Source of the DNA: Bacteroidota bacterium
GTDB taxonomy: Bacteria > Bacteroidota > Bacteroidia > B-17B0 > Aurantibacillaceae
Direction of reading: 5' to 3'
Assembly (NCBI GenBank): GCA_018267475.1
Contig: JAFDYI010000026.1
Coordinates: 1-53,530 of the forward strand
DNA: 53,530 bases
The notes under the pieces are model-generated. The model saw only the letters and a list, made by a program, of their open reading frames with translations, had not been told where the DNA came from and did no database searches. Below are positions 43,551 to 52,044 of the stretch, one piece after another (positions within the stretch are counted from its first letter, which is position 1; each line of letters starts with the position of its first letter). Position numbers and translations under genes: made by a program.

Positions 43551-44921
43551 ATGAAAGCACTTTTTATCATTAGCGGATTGGGAATTTTAGCCATGCTGGC
43601 TGAAATTTTTAAATTCAAACGCGCCTTATACCCTCTTGTGCTTATTGGTATTTTAGCCGCTTTGGTCGCCAACTTTACAGAATTTAACAACAACGAATCC
43701 ATACAGGCCTTCAATAATATGATCCGTTTTGATAACGTAGCCCTTGCCTTTAGCTCGGTTATTTTAATTACGGCCTTTTTGTGGTTTATTTTAGCTAACG
43801 ATTATTTTACCAACGAAACCTCGCTTACCGACCATTTTTCTTTAGTACTGTTTGCCCTTACCGGCGCCCTTATGCTTACTGCTTTCAGTAATATGACCAC
43901 CTTATTTCTAGGTATAGAAATTCTTTCTATACCCTTGTATGTGTTGGCTGCCAGCAAAAAAAACGATGTAAAATCAAACGAAGCAGGCTTTAAGTATCTT
44001 ATTATGGGCTCTTTTGCATCGGCCTTTTTGTTATTCGGTATTGCTTTAATATACGGCGCTACCGGCACCTTTGATTTGTTGGCTATTCGTGCTAAAATAA
44101 GCGAAGGCATGCCTTTGTTTTTTTATGCCGGTATTATCATGATGTTGATAGCCATGTGCTTTAAAGTAAGCGCGGCTCCTTTTCATTTTTGGGCACCCGA
44201 TGTATATCATGGCTCGCCCACCGTTATTATGGCTTTGATGAGCACCGTAGTAAAAACGGCCGCATTCGTAGCTTTTATGCGCTTGTTTTTGGTAGGCTTT
44301 GGTAGCGCTACCAGCGTGTGGGCTATGGCTATGGCGGGCATTATTGCCTTGTCGCTTATTATATCTAATATGACAGCGGCTGCGCAAAGCAGTGTAAAAC
44401 GCATGCTGGCTTACTCAAGCATCAGTCACGCCGCCTTTATGCTTATGGGCATTTTAGCTGTTAATCCTATTTATTCTATGCGCGCTATTTTATATTATGC
44501 CTTGGCTTATTCAGTAGCCACTATTGGCGGCTTCACGGTTTTGTATCGGGTAGAAAAACAATCGGGCAATACCTACGACGATTTTAACGGCTTAGCCAAA
44601 CGGAATCCTTTTGCTGCTTTGGGTATGCTTATCTGCATGCTTTCTTTAGCCGGCATACCGGTAACGGCCGGCTTTTTTGCCAAATACTTTATTTTTACTG
44701 CGCTTATAGGCTCAACTTATAAATGGCTTTTGGTGCTGGCTGTAATCATGTCTTGTGTAGGGGTGTACTATTACATAAAAGTAATTATTGCCATGTACTT
44801 CAAAAAACCAACCCATCAAGAGCCTTTATTAATAGAAAAAAGCCATACGCTGCTATTAGCCATTGCCGTAGTGCTGGTTCTTGTATTAGGTTTGTTACCC
44901 AACTTTGTTCTAAGTGTGTAA
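43551..44921 (+). CDS. nuoN: NADH-quinone oxidoreductase subunit N
   Basis: 456 residues, about 13-14 membrane helices. Signatures of the ND2-type antiporter subunit: FLGIEILSIPLYVLAASKK, SNEAGFKYLIMGSFASAFLLFGIALIYG, KVSAAPFHFWAPDVYHGSPTVIMALMSTVVK, SVKRMLAYSSISHAAFMLMG, SLAGIPVTAGFFAKYFIF. It follows nuoM by 21 bases. Confidence 0.95.
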   Translation: MKALFIISGLGILAMLAEIFKFKRALYPLVLIGILAALVANFTEFNNNESIQAFNNMIRFDNVALAFSSVILITAFLWFILANDYFTNETSLTDHFSLVLFALTGALMLTAFSNMTTLFLGIEILSIPLYVLAASKKNDVKSNEAGFKYLIMGSFASAFLLFGIALIYGATGTFDLLAIRAKISEGMPLFFYAGIIMMLIAMCFKVSAAPFHFWAPDVYHGSPTVIMALMSTVVKTAAFVAFMRLFLVGFGSATSVWAMAMAGIIALSLIISNMTAAAQSSVKRMLAYSSISHAAFMLMGILAVNPIYSMRAILYYALAYSVATIGGFTVLYRVEKQSGNTYDDFNGLAKRNPFAALGMLICMLSLAGIPVTAGFFAKYFIFTALIGSTYKWLLVLAVIMSCVGVYYYIKVIIAMYFKKPTHQEPLLIEKSHTLLLAIAVVLVLVLGLLPNFVLSV

Positions 44922-44922
44922 T

Positions 44923-45342
44923 ATGCAAACGCAATTCAAAACTCAATACAAAGCGCTATTAGATGCTTCTATAGAACGGGTTTGGCAGGCTTTAACCGAT
45001 GCCACGCTTTTAAAGCAATACTTTTTTGGAACTCAGTTAATCACAAGTTGGCAAGTAGGCAGCGAAATTATTTTTCAGGGCGAGTGGCAAGGACAAGCCT
45101 ATAAAGACAAAGGAATTGTATTAGAATATGAGCCTCATAAAAAAGCAGCCTACTCGTACCTAAGCAGTTGGAGCGGAAAAGAAGATAAACCCGAAAACTA
45201 TTTGTGGGTTTGTTATGAAATAAAAAGCACAGGCCATCAAACAGAACTTACTATTTCACAAACAAACTACGACGAAGAGGCTGCCAAGCATTCTGCAAAC
45301 AGTTGGGCTTCTTTAATAGAAGAGATGAAAAAGATATTATAA
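44923..45342 (+). CDS. SRPBCC/AHSA1-family protein
   Basis: 139 residues from the ATG at 44923, one base after the nuoN stop. START-like fold landmarks: LLDASIERVWQALTDATLLKQYFFGT, WQVGSEIIFQGEWQG, YKDKGIVLEYEPHKKAAYSYLSSWSG, TELTISQTNYDEEA. Members bind small hydrophobic ligands or activate Hsp90; nothing here fixes the ligand. Upstream in-frame codons belong to the end of nuoN. Confidence 0.85.
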   Translation: MQTQFKTQYKALLDASIERVWQALTDATLLKQYFFGTQLITSWQVGSEIIFQGEWQGQAYKDKGIVLEYEPHKKAAYSYLSSWSGKEDKPENYLWVCYEIKSTGHQTELTISQTNYDEEAAKHSANSWASLIEEMKKIL

Positions 45343-45365
45343 TTGTAACTGTATCAAACCGTACT

Positions 45366-45788
45366 ATGAATACCGAAAACAAAAGCATCGATTCGTCTAA
45401 AGCCCCCGAACCGGTAGGCTTATACCCACATGCCAAACGCGTAGGAAACTTTCTTTTTTTAAGCGGAGTAGGCCCGCGCGAGCGCGGTACCAAAAAAATA
45501 CCCGGTGTAGAGTTAGATGATAAAGGAGCTATTATATCGTATGATATAGAAGCGCAGTGCCGCAGCGTATTTCGTAATGTTAAATACATTTTAGAAGATG
45601 CCGGCAGCAGTTGGGATAAAATGGTGGACGTTACCGTGTTTCTTACCAATATGAAAGATGATTTTGCAACTTACAACAAACTGTGGGCAGAATACTTTAA
45701 AGAAAACCCACCTTGTCGTACTACCATTGAAATTAATTGCTTGCCCACCCCCATCGCCATTGAATTAAAAGTAATGGCCACAATATAA
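45366..45788 (+). CDS. RidA-family protein resembling 2-aminomuconate deaminase
   Basis: 140 residues from the ATG at 45366. Rid/YjgF fold: KAPEPVGLYPHAKRVGNFLFLSGVGPRERGTKKIPGVELD, AQCRSVFRNVKYILEDAGSSWDKMVDVTVFLTNMKDDFATYNKLWAEYF, and CRTTIEINCLPTPIAIELKVMATI with the conserved Arg. The KAPEPVGxYPHA/GVGPRERG pattern matches proteins annotated as 2-aminomuconate deaminase in the kynurenine route, but no other gene of that route is here, so a general enamine/imine deaminase is as likely. Confidence 0.85.
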   Translation: MNTENKSIDSSKAPEPVGLYPHAKRVGNFLFLSGVGPRERGTKKIPGVELDDKGAIISYDIEAQCRSVFRNVKYILEDAGSSWDKMVDVTVFLTNMKDDFATYNKLWAEYFKENPPCRTTIEINCLPTPIAIELKVMATI

Positions 45789-45802
45789 AAGTACCGCCGT
45801 AT

Positions 45803-46417
45803 TTACGATTGTTTGCGCTTGTTTAGCTCATCGCGTATTTTGGCAGCCAGTTCGTAGTGTTCCTCTTCCAAGGCACTGCTTAGCAATGATTTTAATTCTT
45901 CCGACGATTTTTTGTGGTATTCACTGTTCTCGTTTTCTTTTGTGGTGTCTTCCGTTTCTTCTGCTCCGGCATCGATGCCTTCAACTCCGGAAGAAGGCAG
46001 TGTTTCGTCTTCTAAAATAATACCGGCACTGGATAAAATAAATTCAAACGTGTAAATAGGGCAAGCAAAACGAATGGCTAAGGCAATAGCATCGCTGGTG
46101 CGGGCATCTATTTCGTAGTTTTGAGCGCCATCACTACAAACAAGCTTGGCGTAAAAAATGCCTTCTACCAAATTGTAAATAACAACCTCGCTTACGGTTA
46201 TGTTAAAAGTTTCGGCAAAAGATTTGAATAAGTCGTGCGTGAGGGGGCGGCTGGGTTGCATTTTTTCCAGCTCCATGGCAATAGCTTGCGCCTCAAAAGC
46301 ACCAATAATAATGGGCAAACGGCGTTTTCCTCCTGCCTCGCCCAGCACCAAGGCATAAGCGCCGGTTTGGGTTTGGCTATAGCTTAATCCTACAATATCT
46401 AAAGGTACTTTTTCCAT
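45803..46417 (-). CDS. Bifunctional nuclease (DUF151) protein with C-terminal UVR motif
   Basis: 204 residues. The DUF151/bifunctional nuclease domain fills about 1-130 (LVLGEAGGKRRLPIIIGAFEAQAIAMELE, PLTHDLFKSF, DARTSDAIALAIRFACPIY). An acidic linker leads to a UvrB/C-type UVR motif (about 170-200, LKSLLSSALEEEHYELAAKIRDELNKR), which mediates protein contacts in repair and protease adaptor proteins. This pairing is usual in Bacteroidota. Convergent with the RidA gene. Confidence 0.88.
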   Translation of the reverse strand: MEKVPLDIVGLSYSQTQTGAYALVLGEAGGKRRLPIIIGAFEAQAIAMELEKMQPSRPLTHDLFKSFAETFNITVSEVVIYNLVEGIFYAKLVCSDGAQNYEIDARTSDAIALAIRFACPIYTFEFILSSAGIILEDETLPSSGVEGIDAGAEETEDTTKENENSEYHKKSSEELKSLLSSALEEEHYELAAKIRDELNKRKQS

Positions 46418-46447
46418 TAAAAAGGAGCCAACTAAGGTACTGTTTTT

Positions 46448-47428
46448 TTAATTAGCGGCTTTTAATTTTTTTATGGCTTCGGTAAGCTTAGGCACCACTT
46501 CAAAGGCATCGCCTACAATACCGTAGTCGGCCGATTTGAAAAAGGGTGCTTCCTTATCGGTATTGATAACTACAATCGTTTTGCTTCCGTTTACGCCAGC
46601 CAAGTGTTGTATCGCCCCTGAAATGCCAATGGCTATGTACAAATTAGGGCGTATGGCTATACCTGTTTGTCCCACGTGTTCGTGATGTGGGCGCCAGTGC
46701 ATATCGGCTACCGGGCGCGAGCAAGCAGTGGTAGCCCCTAAGGCTTTGGCTAAATCTTCTATGATACCCCAGTTTTCAGGCCCTTTCAGACCTCTTCCCG
46801 CCGATACTACTAATTCTGCCTCAGGCAAAGGTACCATACCCGCCGTATCGGTTGATTTGGTTTCTTTTATGATTATTCTGGAACTTACACCGCTTAAATC
46901 TACCGAAAGCTCCGTTACTTCCGCTTTATTATCTGATAAAACCACCGGAAAGCTATTAGGCATTAAAGCAATAATTTTCACCTCGGAGTTGATGGTGTAT
47001 ATAGCTGTAGCTTTGCCCGAAAACACATTTTTCTTTACCTCCAGGGCGTTGCCGTTTACAACTGGATAATCTACAGCACCGGCTACCAAGCCTGCTTTTA
47101 TTTTGGCTGATAGACGAGGGGCAACGGCTTTTCCGGTAATATCAAAAGGAATGATAATAACCTTAGCTCCTTCGGCTTTGCTTGCTTGCTCTATGGCGGC
47201 TGTTAAATACGCCGCATCGTTTGTTTTGTAGGCATCGCCTTTTACGTTTCGTATTTTGGTTGCGCCTGCTTTTCCTATTTCGTCGGTTTGGGCGACTTCG
47301 GCATTAAAGGTTATGGCAACCGGGTTGGTGCCTAACTGCTTGGCTATGTGGGCAGCGTAGTTGGTGGCTTCTAACGACGCTTTTTTTACTTTTCCTTTTG
47401 CGGTTTCTGTGTAAACTAATACAGACAT
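46448..47428 (-). CDS. etfA: Electron transfer flavoprotein alpha subunit
   Basis: 326 residues. The FAD-binding C-terminal half has VVSAGRGLKGPENWGIIEDLAKALGATTACSRPVADMHWRP, HEHVGQTGIAIRPNLYIAIGISGAIQHLAGVNGSKTIVVINTDKEAPFFKSADYGIVGDAFEVVP. The N-terminal domain opens LVYTETAKGKVKKASLEATNYA. With EtfB it carries electrons from acyl-CoA dehydrogenases to the quinone pool. Follows etfB by 35 bases. Confidence 0.95.
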   Translation of the reverse strand: MSVLVYTETAKGKVKKASLEATNYAAHIAKQLGTNPVAITFNAEVAQTDEIGKAGATKIRNVKGDAYKTNDAAYLTAAIEQASKAEGAKVIIIPFDITGKAVAPRLSAKIKAGLVAGAVDYPVVNGNALEVKKNVFSGKATAIYTINSEVKIIALMPNSFPVVLSDNKAEVTELSVDLSGVSSRIIIKETKSTDTAGMVPLPEAELVVSAGRGLKGPENWGIIEDLAKALGATTACSRPVADMHWRPHHEHVGQTGIAIRPNLYIAIGISGAIQHLAGVNGSKTIVVINTDKEAPFFKSADYGIVGDAFEVVPKLTEAIKKLKAAN

Positions 47429-47463
47429 ATTTTTATTTTTGAATAGTTAAAAGACTTTATTTT

Positions 47464-48207
47464 TTAAATCACTTTGGCTTCGCTGCGCAGCAGTTGTACC
47501 AACTCTTCTACATTACCGGCGTCTATAAATTTACAGGTAGTGCGCCCTGCTGCCAAGGCAAACGATTTAATGTTGGTTAAAGGAGCGTCGGCCGAGGCTT
47601 CTACCACGGTAATGGGTTTGCTGCGCGAGGCCATGATGCCGCGCATATTAGGAATGCGTTGCTCGGCCATGCCTTTTGAGCAGGATATTACCAGAGGGGT
47701 AGCACACGCTACTACTTGGGTGCCGCCATCAATATCATGTTCTATGGTGGCGGTATTGCCGTCCATATCTAATTTGGTGGCTAAAGAAACAAAAGGCAAA
47801 TCCATAAAACCGGCTATCATACCCCCTACCGAAGAGCCGTTGTAGTTAATAGTTTCTTTTCCTACTAAAATTAGGTCGTAGGCCTTTTCTTTGGCATAGG
47901 CGGCAATTTGTTCGGCTACAAAAAACGAGTCGGGGCTTTCGGCGTTTACGCGCACCGCATCATCGGCACCTAAGGCAAAGCCTTTGCGTATGGTGGCTTC
48001 GCTATCAGCCAAACCTACGTGAAAAAGCGTTACCGTACTTGCTTTTCCGGCTTCTTTTAGCTCTAAGGCACGCACCAGGGCATACCATTCATCATAAGGG
48101 TTGATGATAAATTGCACACCGGCATGATTAAATTTAGTGTCGCCTTCGGTAAAGGCAATTTTGGTGGTGGTGTCGGGCACATTGCTTATGGCTACTAAAA
48201 TTTTCAT
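47464..48207 (-). CDS. etfB: Electron transfer flavoprotein beta subunit
   Basis: 247 residues. Signatures: KILVAISNVPDTTTKIAF, FIINPYDEWYALVRALELKE, ATIRKGFALGADDAVRVNA, DLILVGKETINYNGSSVGGMIAGFMDLPFVSLATKL and IPNMRGIMASRSKPI, the AMP-binding and recognition-loop regions. First gene of an etfBA operon driven by a full-consensus promoter. Confidence 0.95.
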   Translation of the reverse strand: MKILVAISNVPDTTTKIAFTEGDTKFNHAGVQFIINPYDEWYALVRALELKEAGKASTVTLFHVGLADSEATIRKGFALGADDAVRVNAESPDSFFVAEQIAAYAKEKAYDLILVGKETINYNGSSVGGMIAGFMDLPFVSLATKLDMDGNTATIEHDIDGGTQVVACATPLVISCSKGMAEQRIPNMRGIMASRSKPITVVEASADAPLTNIKSFALAAGRTTCKFIDAGNVEELVQLLRSEAKVI

Positions 48208-48246
48208 ATATAAACAGTTTATTTTTAATAATTAAAAAAGAGCGCA

Positions 48247-48277
48247 CAAAGGTATATAAATAGCTTAGGTCTGCAAA
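48247..48277 (-). promoter_or_regulatory. Promoter TTTG-N19-TACCTTTG (minus) for etfBA
   Basis: -33 TTTG (reverse complement of 48274-48277) and -7 TACCTTTG (48247-48254) spaced exactly 19 bases, about 40 bases before the etfB start. The best consensus match in the window. Confidence 0.75.
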
Positions 48278-48438
48278 TGAAAATAAACCAAGTTTTAAGT
48301 AAAAAAAATCGTTTTTTTTTTGCGGAATGGTGTTTGATATAAAAAATGCTTAGCGACGAAAAAATGCCTTTTATCTAAAAAAATCTGTATTTTTTGTTAA
48401 AAATTATTAAATAATTAGGAATTGGCATTCTGTTAAAA

Positions 48439-48446
48439 TACTTTTG
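48439..48446 (+). promoter_or_regulatory. -7 box TACTTTTG for the two-component operon
   Basis: Exact TAnnTTTG match ending 8 bases before the ATG at 48455. TTG at 48422-48424 is too close for a standard -33 element. Confidence 0.5.
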
Positions 48447-48454
48447 AAACCCGT

Positions 48455-50041
48455 ATGATAAAGCAAAATTTAACAATCATAACCATTATTATCTCTTTGT
48501 TCTTTGTGGCCTTAGTGGGTGTGCAGTTATTTTGGATACACGGCGCGATAGATTTAAAAAAAGATGAATTTAGGCGTGATGTACGCGAGGCGCTGGATAA
48601 TACTGTAGATAAAGTAGAAAAAATAACCAACGCCAAAAAAATTAAAAGTAAAATAAATTTATACAAACAGGGTTTAGTAAAGCGCACCATACCCGATAGC
48701 AGTTCTAACAACGATAAAATATCGGTAAAGATATTAGAAGATTTTTCCATCGACTCGAACGGGGTTATTACCAGCACCATTAAAGAAAAACAATACGGAG
48801 GCAACGCCGCCAATAACATCGTTGATTTTCCGGTAGAGTTTGCCGACACCACTTCAGATTATGCTAAATTAAAAAACGAACTTTTAGAAAAACGCATTCA
48901 GATATTTGATGATTTGTTTGACGAGTTGGTAAGCATCAATGTATATAAACAAAGCGGCCCTCCTATAGACACGCTGATGTTGGATTCTATTTTACGCAGC
49001 GAAATGCACCAAAAAGGCATTTATGCCGATTACAAAATAAAAATTCGTCAAGCGCAAAAAGAAGACAGCATGCGTTGGTCCACCCACAAAAACGAACCGC
49101 GCCCTTCGGGCAGACACAGCTTTACCAATATGGATACCAATAAACATATATTTAGGGTAAACCTATCGCCCAACAACGTGTTTGTAGTACCTCAGTTTCT
49201 TATTATTGAGTTTCCGGACGAAGAAAATTATTTGCTCCGCACCATGTGGATTGTGCTCTCTGTTTCAGCTGTTATCATTTTATCGTTGGTGTGGGCCTTT
49301 TATTTTACCATCAGCACGATTAGACAACAAAAAAAGTACACCGAAATAAAAAACGATTTTATCAGCAACATGACGCACGAATTTAAAACCCCCATCGCTA
49401 CCATTGCCCTTGCCAGCGAAATGCTTTCGGATAACAGCATAGGAAAAACGCCTGAAAAAATGAATCGCTTTACTAAAATGATTAGAGATGAAAACAAACG
49501 CTTAGGTTCTTTAGTTGAAAACATCTTGCAAACTTCTATTTTAGATAAAGGCAACTTTAAACTACAACGCATTAATTTTGATTTGCATGAAACCATATTG
49601 GCTGCGGTAGAAAAAATACACTTGCAACTAGAACAAAAAAACGGCACTCTACATACCCATTTAAAAGCCGACCCGCACACTCTTTTTGCAGATAAAACGC
49701 ATATTACCAACATTGTAGTAAACCTGTTGGATAATGCATTGAAATACTCTAAAGAATATCCTAAAATTAGTATTCGTACCGAAAATGTACAGGGTGGCAT
49801 ACTGCTTGCCATAGAAGATAACGGAGTGGGCATAAGCAAAGAAGATGCGAAGAAGATATTCGATCAGTTTTTTAGAGTTTCCACCGGAAACGTACACAAT
49901 ATAAAAGGCTTTGGCTTAGGCCTAAGCTATGTGCAAGCCATTGTGAAAAAACACGAAGGGCAAATTTCAGTAGAGAGTGAGCTGGGCAAAGGCAGCACCT
50001 TCACCATTTTTCTTCCATTTAAACCTGTAAATTCTAACTAA
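48455..50041 (+). CDS. Sensor histidine kinase
   Basis: 528 residues. Two membrane helices (about 7-29, about 262-285) flank a periplasmic domain of about 230 residues with no recognised fold. No HAMP domain is apparent after the second helix. HisKA with the phospho-acceptor His308 in NDFISNMTHEFKTPIATIALASEML. HATPase_c with N box NIVVNLLDNALKYS, G1 IEDNGVGISKEDA, FDQFFRVSTGNVHNIKGFGLGLSYV and the final GKGSTFTIFLP. It is 12 bases upstream of its response regulator. Confidence 0.93.
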   Translation: MIKQNLTIITIIISLFFVALVGVQLFWIHGAIDLKKDEFRRDVREALDNTVDKVEKITNAKKIKSKINLYKQGLVKRTIPDSSSNNDKISVKILEDFSIDSNGVITSTIKEKQYGGNAANNIVDFPVEFADTTSDYAKLKNELLEKRIQIFDDLFDELVSINVYKQSGPPIDTLMLDSILRSEMHQKGIYADYKIKIRQAQKEDSMRWSTHKNEPRPSGRHSFTNMDTNKHIFRVNLSPNNVFVVPQFLIIEFPDEENYLLRTMWIVLSVSAVIILSLVWAFYFTISTIRQQKKYTEIKNDFISNMTHEFKTPIATIALASEMLSDNSIGKTPEKMNRFTKMIRDENKRLGSLVENILQTSILDKGNFKLQRINFDLHETILAAVEKIHLQLEQKNGTLHTHLKADPHTLFADKTHITNIVVNLLDNALKYSKEYPKISIRTENVQGGILLAIEDNGVGISKEDAKKIFDQFFRVSTGNVHNIKGFGLGLSYVQAIVKKHEGQISVESELGKGSTFTIFLPFKPVNSN

Positions 50042-50053
50042 AAATAAATAACC

Positions 50054-50755
50054 ATGAATGCACCCAAAATCAAAATCCTATTGGCCGAAGACGACCCAAA
50101 TTTAGGTTTGCTTCTAGAAGAGTATCTACAAGCAAAAGGCTATTTAGTAACCCTTGCCGTAAATGGTAAAGAGGGCTTCGACATGTTTTGCAGAGAAAAT
50201 TACGACCTCTGCCTATTAGATGTGATGATGCCCCTTAAAGACGGTTTTACCTTAGCTAAAGAAATTAGAGTAAGCAACAAACAAGTGCCTATTGTGTTTC
50301 TTACGGCAAAATCGCTGAAAGAAGATACTATTGAAGGTTTTAACGCCGGAGCAGACGATTACATAACCAAGCCCTTTAGCATGGAAGAATTGCTGGCGCG
50401 CATACAAGCTATCTTGCGCCGTAGTTTAAAAACGCTTATTATGGAAAATTCGCAAACGGAATTTACCTTTGGCAAGTATAGTTTCAACACCGAAGCACAA
50501 ACCCTATCAGACGATAAAGAAGTAATAAAGCTAACTACTAAAGAAGCTCAGTTGTTGCGCCTGTTAGCTATCAACACCAACGAAATTTTAGATCGCTCGT
50601 TTACGCTAAAAACCATTTGGCATGATGACAATTACTTCAACAGCCGCAGTATGGATGTGTATATTACGAAATTGCGTAAATACTTAAAAAACGATCCAAG
50701 AGTAGAGATAGCCAACATACATGGTAAGGGCTTTAGACTTACCATAAACGCCTAA
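50054..50755 (+). CDS. OmpR-family response regulator
   Basis: 233 residues. Receiver domain (about 5-120) with the acidic pair ED(D)13-14, phospho-acceptor Asp56 in DLCLLDVMMPLKDGF, and FLTAKS with the conserved Thr and Lys. The C-terminal winged helix (about 135-230) has the family pattern LTTKEAQLLRLLAINTNEILDR, SRSMDVYITKLRKYLKNDPRVEIANIHGKGFRL. It forms an operon with the upstream kinase. Target genes are not evident here. Confidence 0.95.
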   Translation: MNAPKIKILLAEDDPNLGLLLEEYLQAKGYLVTLAVNGKEGFDMFCRENYDLCLLDVMMPLKDGFTLAKEIRVSNKQVPIVFLTAKSLKEDTIEGFNAGADDYITKPFSMEELLARIQAILRRSLKTLIMENSQTEFTFGKYSFNTEAQTLSDDKEVIKLTTKEAQLLRLLAINTNEILDRSFTLKTIWHDDNYFNSRSMDVYITKLRKYLKNDPRVEIANIHGKGFRLTINA

Positions 50756-50792
50756 GAAACCGTTATATTTTAAGGCATCAGTGGCCTATGCA

Positions 50793-50819
50793 AGCCAAGC
50801 CTTTATTTGCGGCTTGGCT
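50793..50819 (+). terminator. Strong hairpin AGCCAAGCC/GGCTTGGCT after the response regulator
   Basis: Perfect 9-bp GC-rich stem (50793-50801, 50811-50819) with a 9-base loop, 37 bases after the response regulator stop. A T6 run follows 9 bases later (from 50828), so it is not a textbook terminator, but it lies between convergent transcripts and may stop either. Confidence 0.5.
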
Positions 50820-50825
50820 GGAGAC

Positions 50826-51036
50826 ACGTTTTTTGCAATACGTTTAGCTCCTAAAAAAAGCAAAGGCAACCCTATTGGTACAACACTATTTTATCTTGCT
50901 TTATGGATGCGCCATCAGCATCGCTAAGGCTCACAAAATAGATGCCCGCATCTAAACTGCTTATATCTATTTTATAGGTATTGCTGCCTGCATTGGCGCC
51001 GTAGTTTTGTTGGTACAGCAGCCGGCCGTTCATATC
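50826..51036 (-). repeat. Dispersed 211-bp sorting-domain repeat, copy 2 (inverted)
   Basis: Reverse complement matches 1147-1357 at about 96%, including non-coding flank beyond the stop codon. It carries the last part of a T9SS type A domain but no longer belongs to an intact gene. Confidence 0.85.
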
Positions 51037-51051
51037 ATAAAAAAGTATTTT
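50872..51051 (-). pseudogene. Out-of-frame T9SS type A sorting-domain fragment A
   Basis: Encodes ILFYDMNGRLLYQQNYG to KIVLYQ and a stop, the second half of a sorting domain. The YPNP half is missing and no start codon for an intact protein is present. It lies just after the lipoprotein gene at 51066 in a different reading frame (+2 relative to it). Probably a relic left by recombination, or the acceptor for cassette exchange. Confidence 0.75.
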
Positions 51052-51065
51052 GGTATGTTTGTTTC

Positions 51066-51851
51066 TTATGGCACTATGACTGAAGTAAAAGCAGGAACTC
51101 CTAGTGCCGTGTAAACAATTAACCCAGTAATTGGATCTTGATAGCTACCAGAACCACCGCTATAATTATTTTGAGGATAAACCGAAATATAAGCGATACT
51201 TCCGCTTGCGAAACCTAAATTATGTAAAGCGTTCGTAGTTATTGCACTAAAGGTAAATGTAGTTAATCCAGCAGGTATATATTGTTGACCACTGACGTAA
51301 GAATAATTCCCCATAGAACTGTTCACAAAAGTAGTATTTGGCAATGATATATAAACAACCACATAATTTGCTGTATAAAAAGGGGTTATAGTACCGCTTA
51401 CAGAAATTAAGGTTGAAGATGAGGACGCCTTTACTGCCACAACACTTGTAGTAGGAATTTGCCCCATGTTAAAATTTTTATAGGCAGTTCCCCCACCTTC
51501 AAACTCAAATCCAAAATCTTGTACCGTTCCAAAATTTGGTTTGGATACTACGAAATTATAAATGCCAGATGGGACATTGGTAAATTTATACGTTCCTAAG
51601 TTATTGGTAATAGTTTTATATACTGCGCCGCTATTACTAATTAATACTACACTATCACCCCCTAATGTGGCATTTGGAGCTAATATTTTAGCTCCGCCGC
51701 TATCGTTATACAAAGAAACAATACCTTGTACGTTTCCCGTAAGTGTGGTACCGTTGTTGGTGGTGTAATAGTTATTGGTTGTTTTGGTACAAGATATTGT
51801 AGCAATAAGAATAAGCAACAACCCCAATGTGTTTAAAATTATTTTTTTCAT
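51066..51851 (-). CDS. Putative surface lipoprotein A with carboxypeptidase-regulatory-like domain
   Basis: 261 residues. Lipoprotein signal LGLLLILIATISC, lipidated Cys at about residue 21. Residues about 38-130 form a CRD/PEGA-like beta domain: GIVSLYNDSGG, GTYKFTNVPSGIYNFVVSKPNFGTVQDFGFEFEGGGTAYKNFNMGQIP. The rest is beta-rich and unlike anything I recognise. A paralogue of the two upstream lipoproteins. Its stop is followed by an out-of-frame sorting-domain fragment. Function unknown; surface exposure is inferred. Confidence 0.75.
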   Translation of the reverse strand: MKKIILNTLGLLLILIATISCTKTTNNYYTTNNGTTLTGNVQGIVSLYNDSGGAKILAPNATLGGDSVVLISNSGAVYKTITNNLGTYKFTNVPSGIYNFVVSKPNFGTVQDFGFEFEGGGTAYKNFNMGQIPTTSVVAVKASSSSTLISVSGTITPFYTANYVVVYISLPNTTFVNSSMGNYSYVSGQQYIPAGLTTFTFSAITTNALHNLGFASGSIAYISVYPQNNYSGGSGSYQDPITGLIVYTALGVPAFTSVIVP

Positions 51852-51855
51852 GCCA

Positions 51856-52044
51856 TTATTGTTTTATCATTTTTTTAGTATCTATTATTTTTCCATCTAC
51901 AATAAGGGTGTAGCTGTACGCGCCGCTGGTTAAATCATTGGCATATACATTTAGTTGCCCCTTACCTTTAGTAACATCAACTGTTTTTATTTGCCGGCCG
52001 TTCATATCATAAAAAAGTATTTGGGCATAGCTTGTGTTTAAGGC
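51856..52044 (-). pseudogene. Out-of-frame T9SS sorting-domain fragment B
   Basis: Encodes ALNTSYAQILFYDMNGRQ to KKMIKQ and a stop; it starts inside the end of the lipoprotein gene at 52038 in another frame (+2) and ends 4 bases before the next lipoprotein's ATG. About 94% identical at DNA level to fragment C. Only the second half of a sorting domain, so not a working T9SS signal as it stands. Confidence 0.75.

Noticed and set aside
44046-44387. His/Arg-rich minus-strand frame in nuoN
   Set aside because: Antisense to a conserved membrane protein with no supporting signals.
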